From Ecdyonurus torrentis (Eukaryota; Arthropoda; Insecta; Ephemeroptera; Heptageniidae): a stretch of DNA of 64,000 nucleotides. Numbering within the stretch: the stretch's first letter is position 1; each line of letters begins with the position of its first letter. The stretch lies in NCBI GenBank assembly GCA_949318235.1, contig OX439134.1, positions 23,391,162-23,455,161 on the forward strand, read 5' to 3'. The position numbers and the translations under genes are program-made. Positions 23,337 through 34,917 of the stretch are shown here, one piece after another. A model generated the notes under the pieces. The model did no database searches. It saw nothing but the letters and a program-made list of their open reading frames with translations, and was not told the origin of the DNA.

Positions 23337-26086
23337 CGGCTTCTCCTACAAGCAAAATCGGCGAATTTTATGTATTGTTACAAAAAACCGTTAAAAACCT
23401 CAAAATTACACGTGTTGTAATAGATGGTTAACCTTTTCGTTGTTGATCCGTTGCTAAGATTTTTGCTTATGGGTCGATCTTGCTTGTAGTAGAAACGACC
23501 GTTAATATCCCTTGTTGCACAAATGGTTCAATTTGTATAAATGGTTCCATTTGTATGCATAATGGTTTCGGAACGTTTCTGGAACCATCTTGGAACCAAT
23601 ACAAAGTTCGTCAAAATGATCAGTTTTTCATGTCAGACACATTTAACCATAGTTGTATTTTGGTACTAATTTGTGACACTTTTAACCGTTCCGGAACTTT
23701 CGGTAATGGGCCTTTTCGAATCCGACAAGACCACGCCCCCTCGTGATCAAAAATCTCAAATAGTGGCAAGAAGCCTGTATAGCAATACAAAGCATGTCAA
23801 TTATGACCCTAAGGACCATTTTATTTGACCTAGTTAAAATTAAGCCAGGGTCATGAAACTTGCAGGAGCTTAAGTACAACTCTTGCCCTTTTAATTTCTG
23901 ACGTTTTCAACCCCTGAATTTGCCCACTTCGACCTTATTTAAGGGGTTGAATAGGGTCGCATTTGCCACCATTTGTGATTTGAAGGTGCAAGGAGGAACT
24001 TTTAATAAAAAACAAACCCCGGGGTGGATGTTAATTAAATAAGCACCTATGGTGGTCCAACAAATGAGGATGCTGAAAAAGGGTCTAAATATTTAATTTT
24101 CAACCCTTAAGGGGTGTTTCAGGGTTGTTCAATATCGATATAGAAGTTTTCCAATTTTGACGCAACCAACGGCGTTACCGGGGTTAATTGACCCTACAAA
24201 GGTGATAGTTACCACCAAAAATTATAAAACTGACCCCTGGAGGATTTAAGGGTGCCACCCTTGCGAATTAAAGTTTTCTGATTTCATTGCAATCCACGTT
24301 GGTACTGGGGTAACTTGAAACGACTAAGACGCTGGTGACCACCAAAAATTGTAAAATTGACCCCTGGAGGATTTAAGGGTGCCACCCCTGTGAACAAAAA
24401 TTCTCCGATTTTAGTGCAATCAGCGTTGGTACTGGGGTAACTTGAACTGACTAAGACGATAGTGACCAACAAAAAGTGTTAAATTAACCCCTGGAGGATT
24501 TAAGGGTGCCACCCCTGCGAATAAAAAATCTCCAATTTCAGTGAAATCAACGTTGGTACTGGGGTAACTTGAACAAACTAAGACGATGGTGACCAACAAA
24601 AATTGTAAAATTGACCCACGGAGGATTTAAGGGTGCCACCCCTGCGAATAAAAAATCTCCAATTTCAGTGAAATCAACGTTGGTACTGGGGGTACTGGAA
24701 CAAACTAAGATGATGGTGACCGCACCAACAATAGTAAAATTGACCCCTGGAGGATGGATTGCACTGAATTTAGAAAATTTTGGTTCGCAGGGGTGGCAGC
24801 CTTAAAATCCTCCAGGGGTAAATTTTACAATTTTGGTTGGTCACCATCGTCTTAGTTGGTCCAAGTTACCCCAGTATTAACGTTAATTGCACTGAAATCG
24901 GAGAATTTTGGTTCACCGGGGTGGCACCCTTAAATCCTCCAGGAGTCAATTTTATCATTTTTGGTGGTCACCAGCGTCTTAATTGGTACAAGTTACCCCA
25001 GTACCAACGTTCATTGCAATTAAATCAAAGAATTTTTTCGCAGGGGTTGCACCCTTAAAATCCTCCAGGGGTTAATTTAACACTTTTTGGGGGTCACCAT
25101 CGTCTTAGTCAGTTCAAGTTACGTTACCCCAGTACCAACGCTGATTGCACTAAAATCGGAGAATTTTTGTTCGCAGGGGTGGCACCCTTAAATCCTCCAG
25201 GGGTCAATTTTACAATTTTTAGTGGTCACCCGCGTCTTAGTCGTTTCAAGTTGCCCCAGTACCAACGTGGATTGCACTGAAATTAGAGAACTTAAATTCG
25301 CAAAGGTGTCACCCTTAAATTTTCCAGGGGTCAATTTTATAATTTTTGGTGGTCATCATCGTCTTTGTAGGGTCTATTAACTCGGGTAACGCCGTTGGTC
25401 GCGTCAAAATCGGAGAACTTCTATATCGATATTGAACAACCCTGAAACACCCCTTAAGGGTTGAAAATTAAATATTTAGACCCTTATTCAGCATCCTCAT
25501 TTGTTGGACCACCATAGGTGCTCATTTAATTAACATCCACCCCGGGGTTTGTTTTTTATTAAAAGTTCCTCCTTGCACCTTAAACTCAAATGGTGGCAAA
25601 TGCGACCCTATTCAACCCCTTAAATAAGGTCGAAGTGGGCAAATTGAAGGGTTAAAAACGTCAGAAATTAAAAGGGCAAGAGTTTTACTTAAGCTCCTGC
25701 AAGTTTCATGACCCTGGCTTAGTATTAACTAGGTCAAATAAAATGGTCCTTAGGGTCATAATTGACATGCTTTGTATTGCTATACAGGCTTCTTGCCACT
25801 ATTTGAGATTTTTGATCACGAGGGGGCGAGGTCGTTTTGGATTCAAAAAGGCCCATGGTTGCCTGATGGTTACTGTGCAACAGGGGATAAATTGCTTCAG
25901 GTAGTGCAAACTAATTTATCGGTCATTTCTACTACAAGCAAGATCGACCCATAAGCAGAAATCTTAGCAACGGATCAACAACGAAAAGGTTCCTTCCATA
26001 ACAACACATGTAATTTCGAGGTTTTTAACGGTTTATAACAATTGAAAAAAATTCGTCAATCTTAATTGCTTGTAGAAAAAGCCGTA
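23337..26086. mobile_element. Giant (about 2.75-kb) fold-back element with internally repeated arms
   Basis: The left end (ACGGCTTCTCCTACAAGCAA) and right end (TTGCTTGTAGAAAAAGCCGT) are inverted. The inverted identity continues through most of 1.3-kb arms, for example GGGTCGATCTTGCTTGTAGT and its mirror near 25940. The inner part of each arm is a tandem array of about 125 bp, with the block GACCCCTGGAGGATTTAAGG in the left arm and its inverse in the right arm. The centre is near 24.74 kb. No protein is encoded. Related end fragments occur at about 31340-31375 and 55684-55700. The minisatellite on both sides marks the insertion site. Confidence 0.9.
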
Positions 26087-26104
26087 AATATATAATATGC
26101 TTTA

Positions 26105-26235
26105 TACTAGTTTAGAGTAATTTAGTTCTAGTGCGCATGAAGTAAGGTACTTAAATAACATAGGTAGTGTAAAATATTGTCTAAGGTAGCTAAATATAAG
26201 AAGAAGTGCAAGTTTAAAGTATTTTACTTGCATTG
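26105..26235. repeat. Continuation of the 109-bp minisatellite
   Basis: Repeats the phrases TAGTGCGCATG, AGGTAGTGTAAAATATTGT and GGTAGCTAAATATAAG of the 22.9-23.3 kb array. It is the right flank of the fold-back insertion. Confidence 0.75.
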
Positions 26236-26363
26236 CACTAAAAATCCTGTATCAAGAATCTCCAAAATCGTTTTAATCATCTGCAAAAGTTAACTCGCTA
26301 CAGTGGGCAAGTACCTCCATCTTGATTCATCTATTTCAATATGACGTCATCCACATTAACACT

Positions 26364-27017
26364 ATATATGAGGAGTCACGGATCAAAAGTGGACAAATCA
26401 CTTTAAGCAAATTTTACAGGAGAGCAAAAAAACTGAATTGTTATGGTAGTTTTTTTAGGCCACCAATCCTTTAAGAGTACCTTACCATTAGTTTCATTAA
26501 AATAGGTACATTTTCAGGTACCTTAAAGATGGGTCAAATGGTCGAAAAAAGAGGATTTGTCTGCTTTTGCACCGTTTTTCTTTGAACCCTCCAATCTGAT
26601 TGTAAAATTAAAATTGATTTAAAAATCTAAAAAAATTGAAATCAATATAAAATAGTATGCTCAAAAAAAAGGCGACCTGATTTTGGAAGCAAAAATTTAA
26701 ATTTAACGGTTAGATTATAAAAACCAGTGATCACTGAGGAAGGCCATGATGAATAAAAAATTAAATTTTAAGAATAAAGTGATCAAAGTGTCAATTTGTA
26801 GGTTTCTTGAGATGCAGAATCCAAAACCGATGCTAAATTTAAGTTACAATCGAAACTAAAAATCTTCAGGGTCAAATCAGGGTCAAAGAGTGCGCGAAAA
26901 AATCTAAAAAATTTTTCATTTGATCCGGCATAGTCGGAAACCTTTGAGACCACTCCTAACTCAATTTCGCCAAAAACACGATTTGTCCACTTTGGATCCG
27001 TGAGTCCTCATATATAT
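26364..27017. mobile_element. TIR element, about 650 bp, TA-flanked
   Basis: TATATGAGGAGTCACGGATC at the left and GGATCCGTGAGTCCTCATAT at the right form terminal inverted repeats. They extend inward through AAAGTGGACAAATC and GATTTGTCCACTTT with few mismatches. TA steps flank both ends, as in Tc1/mariner-type insertions. No coding capacity is seen. Confidence 0.75.
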
Positions 27018-27440
27018 AACTCTCAAAATATGATGACCCAAAGAACTTTCATAGCCCTGCAAACTTATGATCATACTGCGAGATATGCGACACGTCTCTC
27101 ATCTTTTACGTCATAGTTACAGCTTAACTATAGAAAATTTGTAGCTGGTTGCATATCTTGCAGGACGAGTGTATCTATTATTATTTAAGCACAATATATT
27201 ACAATAATCCAAGCAAGGCAAAGCCTTATCGTTCGCTTTCCAATTTTTATAATTTTTTATTTAAGAATTTAGTATTATTACTATTATATTATTATTATTT
27301 TTTTTTACATTTTACAATATCAACTATGTGTCTCTTACATAAATTTAAATTAAATTGGCACATTTATTAGTAATAATAAGTATCACTATCTTACAATAAA
27401 ACTAAACAAAAGAAAATATATTTACAAATTTTCAAAAGAG
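27018..27440. other. AT-rich spacer, nothing recognised
   Basis: Low-complexity AT sequence between the TIR element and the LINE remnant. The short open frames here have no supporting features. Confidence 0.4.
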
Positions 27441-27479
27441 TATTTTTTTATATTCTTTTTCATAATATTTTTGTTATAA

Positions 27480-28620
27480 AATTCTTACATTAGATACAAT
27501 TTGATTCCATAATTTAGACAATAATTATTTTTTGATTTTTCAGTGATTCTATGTACAATTTTAGGTACAAACAGAGGATTAGTTTCCGCGATTCTTGTAT
27601 TTTAAATATGAACTCTCGGAGTGCTATGCATTTTTTTAAAATAAATTGCACCTGTGAAAACATATTTAAAAGTCTCCTCAACTGGCATTATTTTAAAATA
27701 TTTAATTTATTCAATATCATTATTTAATTTTGATCCTATTTTCCACACTTTTAAAATTCTAATTTGTATTTTTTTAAGTGTCATAATTTACTTGATTTAG
27801 TACAACCATATGATAACAACGCATATGTGAATGCACAAATGAAAAAAATTATTATCTCATACAGTTTTCGCTAACATAAGGTTTAACAGTTTTTAGTTTA
27901 AGTAAAGCAGATCTTAATTTATTTAACAAATTTGTAATATGTAAATCCAAATCAAATTCTTTATCTATTATAGCACCTAGATATTTATATTTACTAACCT
28001 GGTCAACATATTAAAATGTACGAAAATGCAAGCATTCATTATTATTCGCAATAAGACTAATACTTTGAACAGTATTTTTATTAAAAATATGCATAACTTT
28101 TTTTCTCATTGATTATAATTTTTATATCATGTGACCACTCTAAAACAGAATCAAAATCACTTTGTAACATTTTTTAAGCTGTATCAATATTACTTTGAGA
28201 AGCTATCATAAGTAACTTATCTGCAAACATTTTACCTTTAAAAATTTATAGAATTGAAATATTTTATTTACATAATATATGAGAAAAAATTTGCACTTAT
28301 GAAAATTCCACACTTAATTCTTTTTATGTCACATACAATATTTTTTATTTTTACTGCAACTTTTCTGTCTTTTATAATACTTTTATTAATTTTAAAACAG
28401 GTCCACAAATACCAATTTTTTCTAAATCTTGCAACAAAAAGTCAGGGTCATTATATACTGTCAAACGCTTTTGAATAATCCACAAATAAACAAAGTATAT
28501 GATTACCTTTTTCCAATTCTTCATTTATGAAATGAGACACGTGATAAAAGCACTTATCAATTCCTTTGTTTTTCGATAGGCATATTGATTTTCATTAATA
28601 AGAGTTAATTTTAATAAATA
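27480..28620 (-). pseudogene. Decayed non-LTR retrotransposon reverse transcriptase
   Basis: On the minus strand, read in pieces, two reverse-transcriptase landmarks appear in the right order: LFVDYSKAFDS (about 28460-28500) and FADKLLMIAS (about 28200-28230), a damaged FADD-type catalytic box. SDFDSVLEWSHD follows. Frames are broken by many stops and indels. The motif wording fits Jockey/CR1-type LINEs. The element is old and cannot be active. Confidence 0.7.
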
Positions 28621-28639
28621 CTCACAAAGGATGGTATTC

Positions 28640-30160
28640 TATTACGACACAAGTTCGAAGCTGGGACTTGGAGTGGGGGATGACCTTCCAACCAAATGTT
28701 TACTACTTAATTTTTACGTCCCCATACGAACTTTTACGGGAGTTACGGCCGTAAACGTAAAACACGAGTTTTAGATATTAATCAATGGGACTTAAAATTG
28801 AAGAAAAAAATCATTTTCATACCACAACGTTCAAGGGGTCCATTAATATGTAAAAAGTGACGTACTTTTCGAATATAGATTTGTCTTGGTCGTAAAAATG
28901 CAATCACAGACTCCAGGGGCAAAAAAGCTATTTTTGACCTCTACCTTACGTCACTGAATTGGCTATAAGAATTCGAAAAATTGCGTTTTCCAACTTTTAC
29001 AAAAATATTCAAAACTGCATATAATTTGCCATCAATTGATGTACATATCATTAGGTTTGCGTAAAATATAACGGCAGTGGCAACAGCTAGCAATTTTTGT
29101 TCATGGCCGTAAAATTAACATAGGCTATATGGGCAAATTGCCAAGTTTTTGATCGAATCTTATAAAAGTGACGAATCTTATCACAAATGATGCACTTTTT
29201 TCAATAAAACTACTTTTGAAATCGATATATTAAATAACGAGTCTCTATAGGAAATTTAATCATGTGACTATCATATCTCCCATATAAATAACATGACAAG
29301 TGGTGTAAAATTAGGAAAAATATACAAGGGCGTGACCCATTATTTTTTTTCGTCATTTTATCAGAATCGGGCATTAAAATTAATATAGTATCAAGAAAAT
29401 AGTTTTTCCCATAAGTTCCTATATACACCAGAAAAGTTCTCCAAAAATATTGAGAAAATAATATTGATATAGATATAAAAAATCATTCAATTGACCTTGT
29501 CTTAGATAATAAAATAAAACAGCAACCTAAAAACGAACAAGTTAAAATAAGTTCTACATTAACACAATTTAAACACGTTGGAATCATTATTAAAAAGGGG
29601 CACTTTTTACCAATACTTTGATAAAGATAATATATAAAAATACTATGATACTATGATAAAAGATTTTCATACTGATTAAGGTAATAGAACAAAACAAATT
29701 GTTAAAGTTAAATGTTAAGTTAGAATTTTTTGATTATTATCCCCTTTATTTATATATTATAACAGGTGCGAATATAAAGTGACTTGCGTTAAAACATGTT
29801 TTTTTAGAATACATAGAAAATAGTATTCCTTTTTATGTGCTCACATAAAAAAAATATAAATTTTTGCTCAACTTTTAGGTTTAATTTAAATTTTTTTTTA
29901 TTTTTATACATTTATAGACCATACATATATTATTATTTTAAATGGATAAATTATAAAATAAATAAAAAAGTTATAAGTGAATGATTAATAAATTAAATAC
30001 ATAAAATAACGAAAAGATAAATAAATATTTAAATTTCTTTTATAAAAATTGTTTTGTAAATATTTCAGAAGGAATTATTATGTAGTTTAGAACTTTTTTT
30101 AGCAGAAAGAGCTATAGATGTGAACGTTACCTTGACCAAGTCAAAAAAAGGTTTTTTTCT
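28640..30160. other. Long non-coding AT-rich stretch
   Basis: I see no convincing gene or complete element. Near 28740-28770 the phrase TTACGGCCGTAAACGTAAAA and its echo near 29105 (GGCCGTAAAATTAAC) suggest an old repeat. Short open frames here are not supported by motif or splice context. Confidence 0.35.
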
Positions 30161-30169
30161 ACATAATTA

Positions 30170-30386
30170 AAAAATAGAGGTTCGTGGTTTAAAAAAATGC
30201 TCATAAATGACAATGGCTTAAAACACGTAAAAGAATGTCTATTATTTCTTATTTAAATTTTTCCGAAATCAGTGGAGTGGTTATCTCAATTATCACAAAA
30301 AAAAAATCCCAATAAGCATAATGTTCAATTAGGGAACTCTTACCTTTCCCCGCATCTCCCCGCGCGCTAAACCGATAACCTCCATT
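30170..30386. mobile_element. MITE M2, diverged copy
   Basis: Its right end TAAACCGATAACCTCCAT matches the right end of the element at 40680-40897. The interior shares ACGTAAAAGAATGTCTA, ATTTCTTATTTAAATTTTTCC and a CCGCGCGCTAAACCGATAAC block. The left end is degenerate (GAGGTTCGTGGTTTA). Confidence 0.65.
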
Positions 30387-31330
30387 ATTAAAAGAAATGC
30401 TTAAATAATGCTATATTTTACTTTTATATTATACCCATTTAAACATAAGTTTGCCTAAAGTATTATTAATAATAAGTATATTAAAATAAATTATTAAATG
30501 AACTATAATTTTAAATATAATTAAATGATAGTATAAAGAACTTTATGTTTCTTTGTTTATATTTTCAACACACATTTTCGAGTTTTTTATTTACCAAACT
30601 CATTAAAAAATATTGTAGAAATTTATTAGGTTGCTGAATGATAGTGGAAGAATAAATCATAAAAACAATACATGATGTTAGTGATGAAAAAGTTAGTGCA
30701 ATGTTTCTCGAGCTGAAAAAAAATGTAATTCGTGCAGTTGGTGACTTAAGGGATGACATGGTTGAACATGAACATTTCTAAACAGTTTTTTTAAAAGGTG
30801 ATGTAAATAATTGTATAATTATGGAAGGGTCTGCAAGGCCTGTGATTTCACTACAATCAGTGTTAAATGTAAATAGACCAACAGATGCACCAAGATTTAA
30901 TTGGGATAGAGTGAGATATAAAGAAGTGATTGAAGTTCCACTTATGAAAGACAAACTGAAAAATCAAATTATTCGTCGTATAAATGTTGTTATATTTAAG
31001 CATCCTAACGCAGGGGGAGCCCAGGCGCAGAATTTCAAATAAGCTCCGCCCACAAACTACCCAGCTGATCCGTTTTGATGACGTCATTCTGGGACCAAGT
31101 GCAATGTAAAAAGGTCTATCAAACCACTTTAATCTGGCTTTACGCCAAAATACGTAATTTTGACTAGTTTTTCATCCCTAAACAAAAGATGTATTGGTAT
31201 TTCAGGCAATTAAATCTGGGGTTATCGTATCACTAGAGATAAATGCTACAATTTTATTGTCCAAAAAGCACCTTGCCACAGTTAATATAATGGCAATCTG
31301 GTCCCAAAACTAAAGTAAACTATATTCTTG
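30387..31330. other. Spacer with unassigned open frames
   Basis: An open frame of 73 codons (30821-31042, plus) has no recognisable motif or splice context. No gene call is made. Confidence 0.3.
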
Positions 31331-31339
31331 GCCGTTGCT

Positions 31340-31445
31340 ACGCAGCCTAGGCAAGTAAAATCGACCCATAAGCACGAATCCGGCTTTGTGATTGGTTGTT
31401 GATTGTGTTACATGCACATGCGCAGAACGCGTTTTTTTTCCAGAA
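31340..31445 (+). promoter_or_regulatory. Promoter-like segment with fold-back remnant
   Basis: ATCGACCCATAAGCA matches the ends of the 2.75-kb fold-back. It is followed by GATTGG (an inverted CCAAT box) and CACATGCGCAG (NRF1-like half). A possible start exon follows at 31525. The evidence is motif-level only. Confidence 0.3.
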
Positions 31446-31524
31446 AATTATATTGTTATCTTTTCCGAAACACATAAGTTTTTGCCCAAATATTACGAAA
31501 AATTTCATTTTCCAGTGATTTTAA

Positions 31525-31711
31525 ATGTTCGTGCCAATACGAAACTTTGAAATACAAACTTCAGATTTATTACTTCTAAATTTTGTCGTCATTTGCGCTA
31601 GTATCACGAAAGTGCGCGAAATAAAAGTGTGGAGAGAACAGCTGCTAGCTGATGTTTTGATTTCTTCAGGATTATCATTCAAGTTTTTACTTAATTTTTG
31701 GTGCATGAAAG
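31525..31711 (+). CDS. Possible first exon, unidentified product
   Basis: An ATG opens 62 codons (MFVPIRNFEIQTSDLLLL...) and the frame reaches AAAG followed by GTAAAT, a plausible splice donor. CCAAT-like and NRF1-like motifs lie about 100 bp upstream. Its phase does not join directly to the exon at 32674, so a missing exon would be needed. I do not recognise the protein. Confidence 0.3.
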
Positions 31712-31799
31712 GTAAATTTATCCTGTATACTTTCCAAAAAGTAATATCAATGTAAGCTAAAAGGTTTTTTTCTTCGTTTATTTGTCGGATGCTGAGCTA

Positions 31800-31965
31800 T
31801 AGTAGCGGTATAGCCCGTATAGCCGTGTCCCGGCCTTATCTGTGGCTGTGATCCTGGCTCGTTTTTTGCCCATCGACCTCTTCCCTGCACAAGACTGGAC
31901 CCAAAAAGTGTTCCATTAATGCTTATATCTACGATATCAAGAGTGCTAATGAAGATGAGGTTATT
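31800..31965 (+). pseudogene. Coding-like block with an apparent frameshift
   Basis: One frame reads ALSVAVILARFLPIDLFPAQ followed by DWTQKVF. After a single-base shift the neighbouring frame reads INAYIYDIKSANEDE. Together they look like one exon with an indel. The family is not recognised. It lies between a possible first exon and the 3' exons at 32.7-33.3 kb. Confidence 0.3.
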
Positions 31966-32174
31966 GTATTATACTAATACGAACCTTGCCATTATTTCTG
32001 CTGCATGCATTTCTAGTAAGTTTCTCTAAATAAATCACTTGTTGGTTACAAAGTTGTGTTGTTGTTGATTTACATCCGCAGCTGAAATGTTTCTTAGTTT
32101 CTACATGTGTTTATTAATCAAGCAGTGTGAAATTGAAATAGTTGTTGCATGTTGTGTATTTTACATTGATTATA

Positions 32175-32320
32175 TTGCTGGTGAGCCGAGGAGTGTTCAC
32201 AGAACTCCCTCTCTAAGGCGCAGTTCCTTAATGTAGAGAAGGTGTGCATAGTCCGAGAAACTGGCCACATTTCACGTTTACATATAATTTTAGTTATGTG
32301 CTCTCCTATACCAAAGAGTT
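32175..32320 (+). pseudogene. Diverged duplicate of the exon at 32674
   Basis: The segment aligns with the exon at 32674-32869: GAGCCGAGGAGTGT, GAGAAGGTGTGCA, ATAGTCCGAGA and CCACATTTCAC appear in the same order. Its frame is interrupted. It appears to be a decayed tandem exon copy 0.5 kb upstream. Confidence 0.5.
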
Positions 32321-32483
32321 TAATATCTAAAACCTAATTAAATAATTTTACTCAGCAAAGTATAGTGACGTATACTTAAAAGAAATAGACACATACATAA
32401 TTGATCTTTTTTTTTTTTTTTTTTTTAAGAAAACTGGAGTCTGTTGCTCGAGCATAGTTTTTTTTTAAGTACCGTTTAATGAT

Positions 32484-32546
32484 CAACGTTTTCTACATTT
32501 ATATGTATGGTTGATGATGAACCATACATGTAAATGTAGAAAACAG
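32484..32546. repeat. Hairpin of about 60 bp
   Basis: GTTTTCTACATTTATATGTA and TACATGTAAATGTAGAAAAC are near-perfect inverses around a six-base loop. The right arm plus CAGGTAGTG recurs in diverged form near 34720-34750. Confidence 0.6.
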
Positions 32547-32673
32547 GTAGTGTACAATTTTAATAACTATAAAAAATTATACATACTCTGTTATAAAGTT
32601 AAAATTAAGTTAAATTAAATTAAGTTAAGCAGTGTAATTTTGAATTTATTAACATTGTTTTTAACATATTGCA

Positions 32674-33344
32674 GGTGAGACGTAAGCCAAGGAGTGTAGA
32701 CACAAGTGCAGAGAAGGGAAAGGAAGGTGTGCAGGATCCGAGAGAATTACCACATTTCACTTTCCACTTATTTGTTCTCCTACCTACAACATCCACTCTG
32801 CTAATGCTGGACGCCAAGAGCCTGGGCATGAACTTGCTCAGCAAACCCTGGTCGTGGCTAAGCTCTAAATGTAAGGAGCTACAGGCTACAGGTCACGTTA
32901 GTCTTGTAAAAATAAACTTTCACAAACACTGAAATCTGAGGGAATTTGGAGGGTGGGGGTGGAAGGGTTGCTAAAGATAGCTATATAATGTAAAATTTAA
33001 ATGGTTTTGACATGTTTGACATGTTTTGACATGTAAATAGTGTAGCAATAAATTATTTTTCTGAGGCACATATAAAATTATTATTAAACAGTAACAAACT
33101 ACAGTAATCATCCACTTATGTCCTGTGTATATGTATAAATCCTATTTCTGACTCGTATTCTTGTTGTTACAGTGGAGATGGCCAATGTAGATTTACGAGG
33201 ATGCGGACAGACTCGCATTTTTATTTTGCCACCTAATTATGTAGAGGCGATCATTGCAAACTTTGAGAAGACAGAAGCTGCCGAGCTGCCACAGATATCT
33301 AATTCGCCTATCTTTAATTCTGATTCTTGTGATTTCTCATTATA
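32674..33344 (+). CDS. Last two exons of an unidentified protein-coding gene
   Basis: Exon 32674-32869 follows a TTGCAG acceptor and ends CTCTAAAT before GTAAGG. Exon 33173-33344 follows GTTACAG and ends with TAA. The join is in phase. The protein reads VRRKPRSVDTSAEKGKEG..., then PHFTFHLFVLLPTTSTLL, LDAKSLGMNLLSKPW, and after the junction LEMANVDLRGCGQTRIFILP and ...SNSPIFNSDSCDFSL. AATAAA at about 33382 gives a fitting polyadenylation signal. The codon and splice pattern look like a host gene. I do not recognise the family. Confidence 0.55.
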
Positions 33345-33433
33345 ATCTGTGCTCTTTTGTCTTTACATTCTTTATTATGAATAAATAATGCAGCACAAGT
33401 TTCTATTTAAAAAACTGAAATTTAGTGTCTTAA

Positions 33434-34520
33434 AGCCATTGACCACATAAAACAACATGTGCTTTTTAATAAATAAACATGAAATGGGATCTTCAAAACT
33501 GCATGACACATTTTACTAGAATGTTAATGTAGCTCCACGAGATTCAAATTCAATTCAAAATTCAAAATTCTTTATTCATTTCTTTCTCCTACAATCAGTA
33601 TACAAAAACAATGCATCTGCCAAGGTTAAACATCTACAAAAAAATATAGACACTGAGAAATGATAGTCAAACTTACATACTAACGCATTTTAAAAAATGC
33701 CACTTTTTTACATAATAAATAATATTGTTATTAAAATTATTTATGAATATCACATATCTTTGGTCAAGATGTTTACAATAAGATTATTAATATTAAATTA
33801 AAAATCAATTAAAATCAATTAAAATAAAATAGAATAAAATAGTAGTGGACTCACTCTAGGGCCCGGACTTTGTCAATTTTAAGCACAATAGCAATACATG
33901 GTAATTATACAACATAATGCTACAAATCATCTTCCAAGAATTCATTTATCGAATAATATTGTTTATTTAAAAGAAATATTTTGACTTGTCTAACAAATAA
34001 TTTTTGATCCGTTTGTGTGCAAATTGAAATTGGCAACTTGTTAAAAATTGTTATGCTACCACAAAGTGGACCTTTCTTATACATTTCTGTCCATGTGTAC
34101 ATATTTTTTATTCTTCCATTATTTCTTGTATTATGCTGATGTTCCACTTCATGACTTTTAAATAGTTCCATATTTTTAAACACTTTCATTACACACTCCG
34201 TAATATAAACACATGGTAGGGTGAGAATATTTAAAATCTTGAATAATTCTCTACATTCTGCTCTATATTTTGCACCACAAATTATTCGTATCACTTTTAT
34301 TATGATTTATTAGAGAGCGTGAAAATACTGTAAATTATGCAATTTGCATGACTTCATGTTTTTGACGACAGAAGCATGTAAAAATTTGTATAAAAAATAA
34401 TATGTGGGGGTTGTATGAATTTAAATTTTCTGATCACTGCTACGGAGCTACAGTTGGGTTTTAAAACAAACTAATGTTATTTATGTGCCATCAAGTGTGT
34501 TTTCTTCTGGTCCATTCCTA
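33434..34520. mobile_element. TTAA-flanked MITE (M1), copy 4, split by a LINE tail
   Basis: Begins after TTAA at 33430 with AGCCATTGACCAC, matches M1 copy 2 to CTCCACGAGA (33541), and resumes at AGAGAGCGTGAAAATAC (about 34312). It continues to GGTCCATTCCT. The insertion point falls in the CACGAGAGAGCGTG segment intact in other copies. The right TTAA is degraded (TATAAA). Confidence 0.8.
33542..34312 (-). mobile_element. 5'-truncated LINE 3' end inserted in an M1 MITE
   Basis: The minus-strand frame 34294-33920 encodes RIICGAKYRAECRELFKILN and later NTRNNG, TIFNKLPISI and KIFLLNKQYYSINEFLEDDL, the usual C-terminal tail of Jockey/CR1/RTE-like reverse transcriptases. It stays open to its stop. 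The 3' end finishes in TTTTGAATT-type repeats (33545-33572 on the plus strand) rather than poly(A). The element is 5'-truncated, as is usual for LINE insertions, and young enough to keep its frame. Confidence 0.8.
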
Positions 34521-34917
34521 TAAACTTAAAGTTTGATCTGCATAGTATAGTGAGGTTGTTAAAATAAATACACATTTACTAATTGATATAATTTTTTAGG
34601 CTGATAAAACAGAGTTTATGTTGAGCATGGATTGTTATTATTACTATTTTGAAGTTATTTTCATTCTTATTAGGTCTAAAGGTTTAAACGAAGAATAACA
34701 GTGTACATATTGATCAACCATATACTGTAAATGTTGTAAACAGGTAGTGACATCATGATCAGATGTTCTTGACTAAGGAAAAATATTGAAGCTGACTCAA
34801 TATACCTTTGGGCTCAATATTTCTGTGTAGTTTGTAGAACTATTTTTAGAATAATTTATGAATAATAACATATCTTAGTTGTAATTGAGATAATATTAAG
34901 GAAAATAATCAAAGTTA

